Of a stretch of DNA of 23,333 nucleotides, positions 1 to 6,912 are shown one piece after another. The number at the start of each line of letters is the position of its first letter. Within the stretch, counting starts at the first letter, position 1. The position numbers and the translations under genes are program-made. Location of the stretch: contig CAJUBQ010000073.1 in assembly GCA_910584595.1 (NCBI GenBank), positions 1 to 23,333 on the forward strand, read 5' to 3'. Source of the DNA: an uncultured Eubacterium sp. (lineage in GTDB: Bacteria > Bacillota > Clostridia > Lachnospirales > Lachnospiraceae). The notes below the pieces were generated by a model that had not been told where the DNA came from, ran no database searches, and worked only from the letters and a program-made list of their open reading frames with translations.

Positions 1-132
1 CCAGGGCGAACTAGGCGCTGCGACCGTCCGGTTGCCATAGATGAAACGCAGAATGCTTAGAGCTTCTTACATTCTGGAACAGGAACAAGCAGACCGGACA
101 GCTCCCCTCTCCCGGCGTCCAAATAGCCAATA
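1..132 (-). ncRNA. structured RNA, copy A, running off the left edge
   Basis: Read on the minus strand, this stretch contains nested perfect stems: CAGAATG (76-70) pairs with CATTCTG (55-49) around a 14-base loop, and GTCCGGT (99-93) pairs with ACCGGAC (32-26) outside it. The loop bases AGCTCT can also pair with GGAGCT just upstream, forming a pseudoknot. A TATAAT box (minus strand, 144-139) would start transcription near 132; its -35 is poor. It follows the secA terminator and has no open reading frame of note. The segment 120-60 matches 23272-23330 on the plus strand, including GGACGC, TTGTTCC, TTCCAGAA and GTAAGAA. Two diverged but structure-preserving copies argue for a functional RNA. 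I do not recognise the family. A TnpB-type guide-RNA scaffold or a known Clostridia RNA motif are possibilities. Confidence 0.5.
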
Positions 133-138
133 CGCAAC

Positions 139-144
139 ATTATA
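139..144 (-). promoter_or_regulatory. -10 box for structured RNA copy A
   Basis: A perfect TATAAT on the minus strand lies about seven bases upstream of the start of the structured RNA. No convincing -35 hexamer is found at 16-18 bp, so promoter strength is uncertain. Confidence 0.35.
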
Positions 145-178
145 TTGAAAAACATTGCAAAAAGGTTTTATTCATTAT

Positions 179-224
179 AAAAACAGAATGACAGCTCTTT
201 CCTCAAAGAATCTCTGTCATTCTG
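179..224 (-). terminator. secA intrinsic terminator
   Basis: CAGAATGACAG (184-194) and CTGTCATTCTG (214-224) form a perfect 11-bp stem. On the minus strand it is followed by TTTTTATAATG. It lies 35 bp past the secA stop codon and separates secA from the structured RNA at the left edge. Confidence 0.85.
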
Positions 225-258
225 CCATAAAAATCCGAAATCCGGCGAAAACTTCAAA

Positions 259-2829
259 TTAAATTTTATTCATACAGCAATGCTTATACTTCTTTCCGCT
301 TCCACAAGGACATGGATCATTCGGATAGACTTTCTTGCTTTCTCTTGTTTTTGGTTTCGCTGCAGCCGAGTCATCTTTATTTGTTCCTGTTACCTTTGCT
401 ACTTCCTCACGTTCGACTTTTTCTTCCATTCTTACATGGTACATCAGCCGCAGAGTATCTTCACGCATATTCTGCGTCATTCCGTCAAACATCTCGAAGC
501 CCATCAGCTTATATTCTACAAGCGGGTCTCTCTGGCCATAAGCCTGCAGCCCGATGCCCTGCCGCAGCTGATCCATATCGTCCAGATGAGCCATCCATTT
601 TCTGTCGATGACTTTTAATAAAATGACACGTTCCAACTCACGGATTGCTTCCGGCTCCGGAAATTCCGCTTCTTTTTCTTCATATAATTTGACTGCCTGC
701 TCTTTTAATTTATGTTTGACTTCTTTACTGTTCTTGCAGTCTTGCATATTTTCCTCTGTTAAAGGTTCCAAAGGAATGACCGGAACAAGCAGCTGGTTTA
801 ACTCTTCCAAATCCCATTCTTCCCGGTTTACATCGTCTGAAAGACAGGTGTCAACGGTAGCTTCTACAAAATCTACAATCATTTTATAAATAGAATCGCG
901 CATGTTTTCTCCATTTAATACTTTCATACGCTCTTCATATACAATTTCTCTCTGATCGTTCATAACCTGATCGTATTCCAGCAGGTTTTTACGAATGCCA
1001 AAGTTATTTCCTTCAATCTTTTTCTGAGCTTTTTCAATTGCATTTGTAAGCATCTTATGCTGGATCTCTTCGCCTTCCGGCACACCAAGCGCACTAAAAA
1101 TATCCATCAGTTTTTCGGAACCAAACAAACGCATTAAATCATCTTCCAGAGAAATATAGAACTTGGACTCGCCCGGATCACCCTGACGGCCCGAACGTCC
1201 ACGCAGCTGATTATCAATACGTCTGGATTCATGACGCTCTGTACCGATAATTTTAAGTCCGCCGGCTTTTCTCGCTTCCTCGTCCAGCTTAATATCCGTA
1301 CCACGTCCGGCCATATTTGTCGCAATGGTAACCGCTCCATGCTCGCCGGCATGACTGACAATCTCAGCTTCCATTTCGTGAAACTTTGCATTCAATACCT
1401 GATGCTTAATGCCTCTGCGGCTGAGCATTTTATCCAACAGTTCTGAGATCTCAATCGTAACTGTACCAACCAGTACCGGCTGTCCCTTTTCATGACTTGC
1501 TTCCACATCGTCACAAACCGCACGAAACTTTTCTTTCTGTGTCTTATATACCGCATCCTGATGGTCCACACGAACTACCGGCTTATTTGTCGGGATTTCG
1601 ATAACGTCCATTCCATATATATCGCGGAACTCCTGCTCTTCTGTCAGTGCGGTACCAGTCATCCCCGCTTTCTTTTCAAATTTATTAAAAAAGTTCTGGA
1701 ATGTAATCGTTGCAAGCGTACGGCTCTCGCGTTTAACTTTTACATGCTCTTTCGCTTCAATTGCCTGATGAAGTCCATCTGAGTAACGCCTTCCCGGCAT
1801 AATGCGCCCGGTAAATTCATCTACGATCAGCACTTCATCGTCTTTGACAACATAATCTTTATCACGAAACATCAGATTATGCGCACGCAACGCCAGAATA
1901 ATGTTGTGCTGGATTTCCAGATTTTCGGCATCCGCCAGATTTTCTATATTAAAAAATTTCTCTACTCTTTTTACACCTTCTGCAGTCAGGTTAACGACCT
2001 TGTCCTTTTCATTGACAATAAAATCTCCGTCTTCTTCCTTTTCAACGCCCATAATGGCATCCATTTTCGTAAATTCGCCGTCACCCTGGCCACGTTTTAA
2101 CTGCTTCGCAAGAATATCACAAGCCTCATACAGTTTTGTGGATTTGCCGCTCTGTCCTGAAATAATCAATGGTGTACGCGCCTCATCAATCAGAATGGAG
2201 TCTACCTCATCCACAATTGCATAATGCAGCTCCCTTTGTACCAGCTGTTCTTTATAAATGACCATATTATCTCTTAAATAATCAAATCCCAGCTCGTTGT
2301 TTGTCACATACGTAATATCACAGGCATAGGCTTCCCGACGCTCATCATTGTCCATACTATTTAAAATACATCCAACTTTCAGGCCAAGAAACTCATGCAC
2401 CTGGCCCATTTCATCCGCATCACGCTGTGCCAGATAATCATTTACGGTTACAATGTGAACTCCTTTGCCTTCTAACGCATTCAGATAAGCAGGCATAGTC
2501 GCTACAAGCGTCTTACCTTCACCGGTTTTCATCTCAGCAATACGCCCTTGATGCAAAATAATACCGCCTATCAACTGTACACGGAACGGCTCCATATGAA
2601 GCACGCGCCAGGATGCCTCTCTGACTACGGCAAATGCTTCCACCAAAATATCATCCATCGTTTCGCCCGCTTCCAGACGTTTTTTAAATTCTGCTGTTTT
2701 CGCTTTTAACTCTTCATCTGAAAGCCCCTGCATCGTTGGACGCAAATCTTCAATCTTATCTACCAGTGGTTTTATTCTTTTCAACTCACGTTCACTATGA
2801 GTTCCGAATATTTTTTCAAATGCTCCCAT
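259..2829 (-). CDS. secA: protein translocase ATPase SecA
   Basis: SecA is the ATPase motor that drives preproteins through the SecYEG channel at the cytoplasmic membrane. The protein shows the Walker A motif MKTGEGKT (about residues 100-107), the DEVDS Walker B region (about 207-211) with IDEARTPLIISG after it, the GTDIKL and QLRGRSGRQGD helicase motifs, and a C-terminal SEC-C zinc motif PCPCGSGKKYKHCC that in the family binds SecB or ribosomes. I chose the ATG at 2829 (856 aa, starting MGAFEKIFG, the usual SecA N-terminus) because AGGAG sits 7 bases upstream; an in-frame ATG at 2868 would add 13 residues and has no ribosome site. The length fits Gram-positive SecA. It is usually next to hpf in Clostridia, but here hpf is 7.5 kb away on the other strand. 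Confidence 0.97.
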   Translation of the reverse strand: MGAFEKIFGTHSERELKRIKPLVDKIEDLRPTMQGLSDEELKAKTAEFKKRLEAGETMDDILVEAFAVVREASWRVLHMEPFRVQLIGGIILHQGRIAEMKTGEGKTLVATMPAYLNALEGKGVHIVTVNDYLAQRDADEMGQVHEFLGLKVGCILNSMDNDERREAYACDITYVTNNELGFDYLRDNMVIYKEQLVQRELHYAIVDEVDSILIDEARTPLIISGQSGKSTKLYEACDILAKQLKRGQGDGEFTKMDAIMGVEKEEDGDFIVNEKDKVVNLTAEGVKRVEKFFNIENLADAENLEIQHNIILALRAHNLMFRDKDYVVKDDEVLIVDEFTGRIMPGRRYSDGLHQAIEAKEHVKVKRESRTLATITFQNFFNKFEKKAGMTGTALTEEQEFRDIYGMDVIEIPTNKPVVRVDHQDAVYKTQKEKFRAVCDDVEASHEKGQPVLVGTVTIEISELLDKMLSRRGIKHQVLNAKFHEMEAEIVSHAGEHGAVTIATNMAGRGTDIKLDEEARKAGGLKIIGTERHESRRIDNQLRGRSGRQGDPGESKFYISLEDDLMRLFGSEKLMDIFSALGVPEGEEIQHKMLTNAIEKAQKKIEGNNFGIRKNLLEYDQVMNDQREIVYEERMKVLNGENMRDSIYKMIVDFVEATVDTCLSDDVNREEWDLEELNQLLVPVIPLEPLTEENMQDCKNSKEVKHKLKEQAVKLYEEKEAEFPEPEAIRELERVILLKVIDRKWMAHLDDMDQLRQGIGLQAYGQRDPLVEYKLMGFEMFDGMTQNMREDTLRLMYHVRMEEKVEREEVAKVTGTNKDDSAAAKPKTRESKKVYPNDPCPCGSGKKYKHCCMNKI

Positions 2830-2880
2830 ATAATCTCCTATCGTTATCGTATACTTATCATGCATCACAAAATTGGTTCT

Positions 2881-2909
2881 ATTATAGCACTACTTGAATA
2901 TTGAAACAA
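2881..2909 (-). promoter_or_regulatory. secA promoter
   Basis: On the minus strand, TTGTTT (2909-2904), a 17-bp spacer and a perfect TATAAT (2886-2881) lie about 50 bp upstream of the secA start. This fits a sigma-A promoter and makes secA independently transcribed. Confidence 0.6.
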
Positions 2910-3117
2910 TAGATAATACAATGAACTATTTGTGAATATTTTATTAACTGTGATACTTCTCAATCCATACCTGATATTTTATTCTTTCCATATATCCTAT
3001 ATACATTCACTGCAATCTGAAATTATATTTTAATTGTTTCAATTGTCTGATTATTTTATATAATTTATTTTTAAATCTGCTTACTAATATTTTTTTTATT
3101 TTTTTTCTAATTTATTG

Positions 3118-3146
3118 TTGACAAATCCTTATTTGTTTGATATTAT
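3118..3146 (+). promoter_or_regulatory. near-consensus sigma-A promoter of the minigene/hairpin array
   Basis: TTGACA (3118-3123), exactly 17 bp, then TATTAT (3141-3146) give a near-consensus promoter. The roughly 230 bp upstream (2887-3117) are extremely A+T-rich with long T and A runs, resembling an UP element, and contain no gene. No conventional protein gene follows before the terminator at 4171-4222, so the promoter appears dedicated to the array transcript. Confidence 0.75.
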
Positions 3147-3476
3147 AATCACAACAAAAAACAAACGAAACAACAAAATAAAAAACAGCTGCTACACTCT
3201 TACAATTTACAATGATTCCGAATAAATAGTCAGCTTTTATTATTCTCTACGATACATCTGATGAGAATTTAGGAACTATTCCAACAAGTGTAAATAAGCA
3301 GAGTTTGACTAAGAGTTCATTTCATAGCAAATTTTCAACAGCAGTAAAATATTTATATCAGGCTTTGATTTCGCAAAGCTTTGACAGAAGAAGCGGAGTG
3401 TACAGTGCAGAGAGGGGTGAGTCCACCAGCATAAGTATCGAAACACCTAATATTTTAAGAAATGAGGTATGGTCCA

Positions 3477-3488
3477 ATGATTACATAA
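3477..3488 (+). CDS. candidate minigene 0 (MIT)
   Basis: The first repeat with an ATG. It encodes Met-Ile-Thr and stops at TAA, followed at once by an overlapping ATGATC. It keeps the upstream GAAATGAGG and TCC pattern. It is shorter than the five-codon units and the least certain of the set. Confidence 0.25.
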   Translation: MIT

Positions 3489-3538
3489 TGATCTTACACA
3501 CCGTGTATTTATAATCTAACGAAACGGAGAACAGACCA

Positions 3539-3556
3539 ATGGAGAGAGTCATTTAA
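3539..3556 (+). CDS. candidate five-codon minigene 1 (MERVI)
   Basis: The ATG follows GAAACGGAGAACAGACCA; the G-rich GGAG is at Shine-Dalgarno distance. The frame Met-Glu-Arg-Val-Ile ends with TAA and then GCC. Whether it is translated is inferred only from the recurrence of the architecture. Confidence 0.4.
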   Translation: MERVI

Positions 3557-3600
3557 GCCTTGTTTGTTTTTGTAGATTAAATGAAAGCGAGGACAGTCCA

Positions 3601-3618
3601 ATGGAGGTAACAACTTAA
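3601..3618 (+). CDS. candidate five-codon minigene 2 (MEVTT)
   Basis: GAAAGCGAGG precedes a GGA-CAG-TCC mini-hairpin that ends one base before the ATG. The frame Met-Glu-Val-Thr-Thr stops at TAA, followed by ACCCGG. Confidence 0.4.
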   Translation: MEVTT

Positions 3619-3679
3619 ACCCGGAATCCTTTGAATTAAGATTGTGATGGAAAATCATAAGAAAGTGGGGTACGGACCG

Positions 3680-3697
3680 ATGAAAACGGCAGTTTAA
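3680..3697 (+). CDS. candidate five-codon minigene 3 (MKTAV)
   Basis: GAAAGTGGGG lies 9 bases upstream of the ATG, and the hairpin is GGT-ACGG-ACC, a U-A swap of the pair seen in unit 2. The frame Met-Lys-Thr-Ala-Val stops at TAA, followed by ACCCGG as in unit 2. Confidence 0.42.
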   Translation: MKTAV

Positions 3698-3757
3698 ACC
3701 CGGATTTTTATTAATATACACAAGCTGTAATATTGAATGAAAGTGGGGTACATACCA

Positions 3758-3775
3758 ATGGGAACGATTCTCTAA
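3758..3775 (+). CDS. candidate five-codon minigene 4 (MGTIL)
   Basis: GAAAGTGGGG precedes a GGTA/TACC palindrome directly before the AATG. The frame Met-Gly-Thr-Ile-Leu stops at TAA. Confidence 0.42.
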   Translation: MGTIL

Positions 3776-3827
3776 ATAAAGATTTCTGTCTACATGATTT
3801 GAAGCAAAAGAAAGCGGGGACAATCCA

Positions 3828-3845
3828 ATGGATAGTATAGCTTAA
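3828..3845 (+). CDS. candidate five-codon minigene 5 (MDSIA)
   Basis: GAAAGCGGGG lies 8 bases upstream of the ATG with a GGA-CAA-TCC hairpin between. The frame Met-Asp-Ser-Ile-Ala stops at TAA, followed by ATCC. Confidence 0.42.
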   Translation: MDSIA

Positions 3846-3890
3846 ATCCACCAGTTTATTTTAAGTCTAAAGAAAGCGGGGTAAACTCCA

Positions 3891-3935
3891 ATGCATGATT
3901 CAAAACATCAGAACGTTTTCAGATTAGTTTCATAA
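3891..3935 (+). CDS. candidate 14-codon frame of repeat unit 6
   Basis: This unit has a well-conserved upstream part (GAAAGCGGGG, hairpin GGGG-TAAA-CTCC, AATG) but lacks the TAA at codon 6. The frame runs 14 codons (starting MHDSKHQNV) to TAA. It could be an eroded minigene or a unit with a longer peptide. A second five-codon frame (MQKIP, 3937-3954) starts just after it but lacks the G-rich motif. Confidence 0.2.
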   Translation: MHDSKHQNVFRLVS

Positions 3936-4001
3936 TATGCAGAAGATACCGTGAAGACAACACTGTAAAGTGGTCGGAGATTCAGTCGGGTACATTCATA
4001 T

Positions 4002-4118
4002 ATGAATCCAGATCAAACGCATTCAAGGAAAACATACATGGATATTGAATGGACTAAACTGAAGACATACAAAAATAAAAAAACAACATTTCATTCCTCA
4101 TTTAAGATATCGTTGTGA
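4002..4118 (+). CDS. possible 38-residue basic small protein inside the array transcript
   Basis: An ATG-initiated frame of 38 codons (starts MNPDQTHSRK, Lys/Thr-rich, ends TGA) fills the gap between repeat units 6 and 7. A GTCGGG lies upstream, but its spacing to the ATG is longer than usual and no AGGAGG is present. I recognise no family. It may be chance in an A-rich region; its position inside a discrete transcript is the reason to list it. Confidence 0.2.
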   Translation: MNPDQTHSRKTYMDIEWTKLKTYKNKKTTFHSSFKISL

Positions 4119-4150
4119 AAAATTTTTAAAGAAAGGCATGGCATAAACCC

Positions 4151-4168
4151 ATGGATATATCAGTCTAA
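4151..4168 (+). CDS. candidate five-codon minigene 7 (MDISV), adjacent to the terminator
   Basis: This copy is separated by 260 bp from the main array. It begins with GAAAGGCATGG. CATGG and CCATG can pair across the start codon. The frame Met-Asp-Ile-Ser-Val stops at TAA, two bases before the terminator stem, so an isolated copy keeps the exact five-codon length. Confidence 0.42.
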   Translation: MDISV

Positions 4169-4170
4169 AA

Positions 4171-4222
4171 GGCGTCAGCAATTTAAAATTCTAAATTGTT
4201 GGCGCCTTTTCTTTTGTTTTTT
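4171..4222 (+). terminator. intrinsic terminator of the array transcript
   Basis: A 15-bp stem (4171-4185 with 4192-4206, two G-U pairs, loop AAATTC) is followed by TTTTCTTTTGTTTTTTATT. It is among the strongest terminators in the window. On the minus strand the stem is followed only by TTTT, so it may also weakly terminate the convergent PilZ gene. Confidence 0.9.
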
Positions 4223-4235
4223 ATTAAATAATAAA

Positions 4236-4865
4236 TTAGGAATCTGTACGCATCTTTTGTGCTATATAATATCCCAGATTTTCTTCCGCATTTACTAACC
4301 GACAGCCATAAAAAAATCCGCCTCCCGGTATTTCCTTTTTCCAAACACCTCTGGCTTCGACTTTAATCTCTTCTTCATCTTCACGGTCTTCATCCAAAAA
4401 CTGGATATACAAATGACGAATATCCTGCTCTTCGATTTTCAAAGGACATTCAAAGCCTATTCCGTTCACACAAAGATCATGAATCATAATATCAACCGCA
4501 TCCGGCACATTGCTGATTTTTAGCTTTCCCGGTTTATTCAGCACAATTCTTGCTACTTTGCGCCGGTTTACTTTTACACTTGTCTTCGGGGCCGCAAGTG
4601 CATGATACTGTTTTCCATCTACGGTTCTTCTTTGTATTCTGCAGTTTGTCCACGCCTTTGGCATATCCAGACCGTCTTCATAAATCGTTATAATCTGTAC
4701 ATGCGGGCTGGAAAAATCTACAACCTGTCCATCATGGCGGATCAGTTCCAGCAATACTACCTCAGAACGCACTCCTGCCACATGCGCCTCCATATCTACC
4801 AACAGTGTTTTATGCTTACAACGGATTGTCACTTTTTGTCCTTTTTTTAATTCTGATATTTTCAA
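4236..4865 (-). CDS. PilZ-domain protein, putative c-di-GMP receptor
   Basis: The 209-residue protein has a YcgR-like arrangement. The N-terminal half is a beta-rich PilZN-like domain (about 1-90). The C-terminal half is a PilZ domain with RRKVAR (about 101-106, the RxxxR c-di-GMP motif) and DLCVNG (about 130-135, the D/N-x-S-x-x-G motif with Cys instead of Ser). PilZ proteins bind c-di-GMP in the cytoplasm and in motile bacteria often brake the flagellar motor. I chose the TTG at 4865, giving M-KISELKKG, because GGAGG lies 7 bases upstream; a TTG at 4883 has no usable site. The chemotaxis receptor gene lies upstream on the same strand, but a terminator separates the two. PilZ assignment is firm; the exact output is unknown. 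Confidence 0.85.
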   Translation of the reverse strand: MKISELKKGQKVTIRCKHKTLLVDMEAHVAGVRSEVVLLELIRHDGQVVDFSSPHVQIITIYEDGLDMPKAWTNCRIQRRTVDGKQYHALAAPKTSVKVNRRKVARIVLNKPGKLKISNVPDAVDIMIHDLCVNGIGFECPLKIEEQDIRHLYIQFLDEDREDEEEIKVEARGVWKKEIPGGGFFYGCRLVNAEENLGYYIAQKMRTDS

Positions 4866-4941
4866 ACTGCCACCTCCGAACAATTCCTTTCATGCTCTTA
4901 TCATAAATTGAATTTCAGGAAAAGTCAATGCAGAATTATGA

Positions 4942-4975
4942 AAAATCCAGCCTTTCATCAAAGATAAAAGGCTGA
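4942..4975 (-). terminator. terminator of the chemotaxis receptor gene
   Basis: CAGCCTTT (4949-4956) pairs with AAAGGCTG (4968-4975). Reading on the minus strand the stem is followed by GATTTTTCAT. It lies about 40 bp downstream of the receptor stop codon. Confidence 0.75.
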
Positions 4976-5017
4976 ATCCCTTTCAGGCAAAACCCGATTG
5001 TTTCATTTTTTATGTAT

Positions 5018-6811
5018 TTACTCTAAACGGAACTTATTAACCTCGATATCCAACATATTCGCAATGCCCATATTCGTATCTGCCAATTCTTCGATATCTT
5101 TCACATTATCATTGATATTCGATGACATCTCTGAAATCCGGCTGACGCCAAGCGCACTCTCTTCTACCGAATGATTGACAGATTCCATCACCTGACGAAT
5201 CTCATCCATATTGTTTTGCAGCTGCTGCGCCTGGTCACTGAATACTTGCATCATATCATTAATCTTTCCAGATTCTTCATGATACTCTTCGCTTGTCTGA
5301 ACAAGGTCAGAATAGCCTTTCATAGCGACATCTTCTACAAATTTAACCATACGGGATGCTTCATCAGCCAGTGCATTCACTGCTTTTATTACAATCGTAC
5401 TCACATCTTGTATCTGTTCTGCAGCCGAAGCTGAATCTGCAGCTAACTTTCCTATCTCATCCGCAACAACCGCAAATCCTTTCCCTGCCTCGCCTGCTCT
5501 TGCTGCTTCAATACTTGCGTTCAACGCAAGCAGATTTGTCTGGTCGGTAATATTGATAATATTTGTCGTCAATTCGCCAATTTTTTCCACTGCTTTTGAC
5601 TGTTCAATTCTTGCATATACACTCTCGGTAATTTCCTGTGTACGCTGTTTCGCTGCCGTTTGCTCAGAAATGGCATTTGTCTGGATCTTTTGAGCGCTCT
5701 CTTTTATCTCATCAGACAAAGCTCCTCCGTCTTTGGATCGATCATTAATCTGCTCAATAAACTGAAAAACTTCATTTACGGACTCATTAATCCGATTCAA
5801 AGATGAAGTCGTCTCCTCCATCGTTGCCGTCATCTCTTCCATTGTCGTCGATACTTCGGAAACACTGGACTGTGTATCTTTCAAATGCGATACTACATTT
5901 TGAGAAGATTCATTCAAATGATTCGAGTTATCTGAAATACTAATCATAATCTGACGCATATAAGCGAGCAGCTCATTGACATGCCCTGCAATTGACTCAA
6001 TCTCATCTCCGGTACGTATCTGCACAGTCTGTGTCAGATCTCCGTTGCTGTTGACAATATCATAAATCCTGTCATCCACATTCCATAAATTTCTGGTAAT
6101 TCTACTGATAATAATGCTGAAAAGGACAACTGCCACCAAAAAGAAGATAATGCCGATGATTACAACATTTCTCATCGTTTCATTTACCGCCGCTACAATG
6201 CTGCTGGCCTCATAATCGCACCCGATTGCTCCGACAATTTTCATTTTATTATTATACACCGGCACATACGCAGATATGATAGACGTTTTTTTGTTAACCT
6301 TTTCGATTTCTTCGCTTTTTACTACTTTACCGTCCTCAAATACAGGCTTTAATACGGAATACGGCTCGCTGAACTCTGTTCCGATCGTCTGTCTGTCATC
6401 GGCATCCAGATCCACTCCATAATATACCTTTCCGCCTTCTGCATATAGTGTATACATATATTTCACAGCGGATCCTTTAATCGTATCTGTCATTGCATTT
6501 GTCAAAGCCTTATAGGAAGCAGAGGTTTCTCCGCCCGGAGCCAGCTTTTCCAACAGATTTCCATTGATTTTGTCCTCTGCAAGATTACCAACATATACCG
6601 CAATCTCTGCTCCTGTAGAAATCATGTCGGTTTCCATCCTGGATTTAAATAAAAGAGCCATGCAACAGCAGATAATTGCCACCATTACTGCGGTGGGCAC
6701 AAGCACTTTTGCCCGAATACTGAGCTTTCTGGTCTTATGTCTGTAACCGCCTGCATTCCTCTTCTTTCCATTTTGTTTCGTATTACTCTTGTCTTTTTTC
6801 ATGCTGCTCAT
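5018..6811 (-). CDS. methyl-accepting chemotaxis protein
   Basis: A 597-residue transmembrane receptor that relays external signals to CheA/CheW. Its order is a basic cytoplasmic tail (1-33), TM1 (about 36-55), an extracytoplasmic sensor (about 56-212) ending in a Cache-like segment (NNKMKIVGAIGCDYEASS), TM2 (about 215-236), a HAMP linker (about 237-290), then a long coiled-coil signalling domain. The hairpin tip has the conserved NLLALNASIEAARAGEAG and GFAVVADEIGKLA (about 426-457). The start ATG has GGAGG 7 bases upstream. A minus-strand promoter candidate (TAGTCA, 17 bp, TAAAAT with TGC before it; 6891-6863) lies upstream. The ligand cannot be inferred. The gene sits with PilZ but is separately terminated. 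Confidence 0.95.
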   Translation of the reverse strand: MSSMKKDKSNTKQNGKKRNAGGYRHKTRKLSIRAKVLVPTAVMVAIICCCMALLFKSRMETDMISTGAEIAVYVGNLAEDKINGNLLEKLAPGGETSASYKALTNAMTDTIKGSAVKYMYTLYAEGGKVYYGVDLDADDRQTIGTEFSEPYSVLKPVFEDGKVVKSEEIEKVNKKTSIISAYVPVYNNKMKIVGAIGCDYEASSIVAAVNETMRNVVIIGIIFFLVAVVLFSIIISRITRNLWNVDDRIYDIVNSNGDLTQTVQIRTGDEIESIAGHVNELLAYMRQIMISISDNSNHLNESSQNVVSHLKDTQSSVSEVSTTMEEMTATMEETTSSLNRINESVNEVFQFIEQINDRSKDGGALSDEIKESAQKIQTNAISEQTAAKQRTQEITESVYARIEQSKAVEKIGELTTNIINITDQTNLLALNASIEAARAGEAGKGFAVVADEIGKLAADSASAAEQIQDVSTIVIKAVNALADEASRMVKFVEDVAMKGYSDLVQTSEEYHEESGKINDMMQVFSDQAQQLQNNMDEIRQVMESVNHSVEESALGVSRISEMSSNINDNVKDIEELADTNMGIANMLDIEVNKFRLE

Positions 6812-6862
6812 ACCATTTCCTCCAATTTCCCTTTATGTCCCTTTAACCCAAAAGATATATTT

Positions 6863-6891
6863 ATTTTAGCACACTTCCATCATTTTGACTA
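6863..6891 (-). promoter_or_regulatory. chemotaxis receptor promoter candidate
   Basis: On the minus strand, TAGTCA (6891-6886), a 17-bp spacer and TAAAAT (6868-6863) preceded by TGC, an extended -10. I do not see the sigma-D motif common for chemotaxis genes. Confidence 0.4.
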
Positions 6892-6912
6892 CCTATACAA
6901 AATATTTTTTAT

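Larger units (their letters stand above)
3459..3899 (+). repeat. degenerate tandem repeat array, seven units of 62-79 bp
   Basis: Unit starts are 3459, 3521, 3583, 3661, 3739, 3810 and 3872. The ATG-to-ATG distances are 62, 62, 79, 78, 70 and 63 bp. The conserved core of about 22 bp is GAAA, YG, GGGG or AGG, a 4-6 base loop, CC, then AATG. The segment after ATG varies for 12 bases and is closed by TAA plus an A- and C-rich tail (YYTAAAYCC). The spacers are A+T-rich and unrelated to each other. The copies are too diverged, and the spacing too irregular, for a CRISPR array or a replication-slippage tandem repeat, which suggests an old array kept by selection. Confidence 0.8.
3153..4222 (+). ncRNA. 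about 1.07-kb transcript carrying a tandem hairpin/minigene array
   Basis: A strong promoter and a strong intrinsic terminator delimit a transcript with no conventional gene. It opens with an A/C-rich, nearly G-free leader (about 3153-3186), then a 5' domain (3187-3400) with a small hairpin GCTTTG/CAAAGC (3362-3379). A repeated unit follows: A-rich lead, GAAAGYGGGG, a mini-hairpin closed by CC, then AATG. Clear copies begin at 3459, 3521, 3583, 3661, 3739, 3810 and 3872, with a diverged copy at 4131 beside the terminator. Degenerate hairpin-only relatives occur at 3265 (GGAACTATTCC) and 3414 (GGGGTGAGTCCACC). Six ATGs open five-codon frames ending TAA. I do not recognise the family. It could be a polycistronic minigene RNA, a protein- or ribosome-binding sponge, or a large structured RNA whose ATGs are incidental. 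Confidence 0.7.

Noticed and set aside
1..132. 6S RNA, tmRNA, SRP RNA or RNase P RNA
   Set aside because: I do not find the hallmark conserved blocks of these RNAs in the segment seen.
3305..3514. 69-codon plus-strand frame starting TTG
   Set aside because: It has no ribosome site, crosses the first hairpin units, and its sequence is better explained by the RNA repeats.
3509..3823. 104-codon minus-strand frame with repeated HWSVPHF-like blocks
   Set aside because: The apparent protein repeat is the antisense shadow of the GAAAGYGGGG...CCAATG DNA repeat; it has no ribosome site or promoter.
3459..3899. CRISPR array
   Set aside because: Repeat copies are diverged, spacing ranges from 62 to 79 bp, the conserved core is about 22 bp, and no cas genes are present.
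3118..4222. Known riboswitch or T-box upstream of a gene
   Set aside because: The next gene is on the opposite strand and a strong terminator closes the unit, so there is no downstream gene to control.
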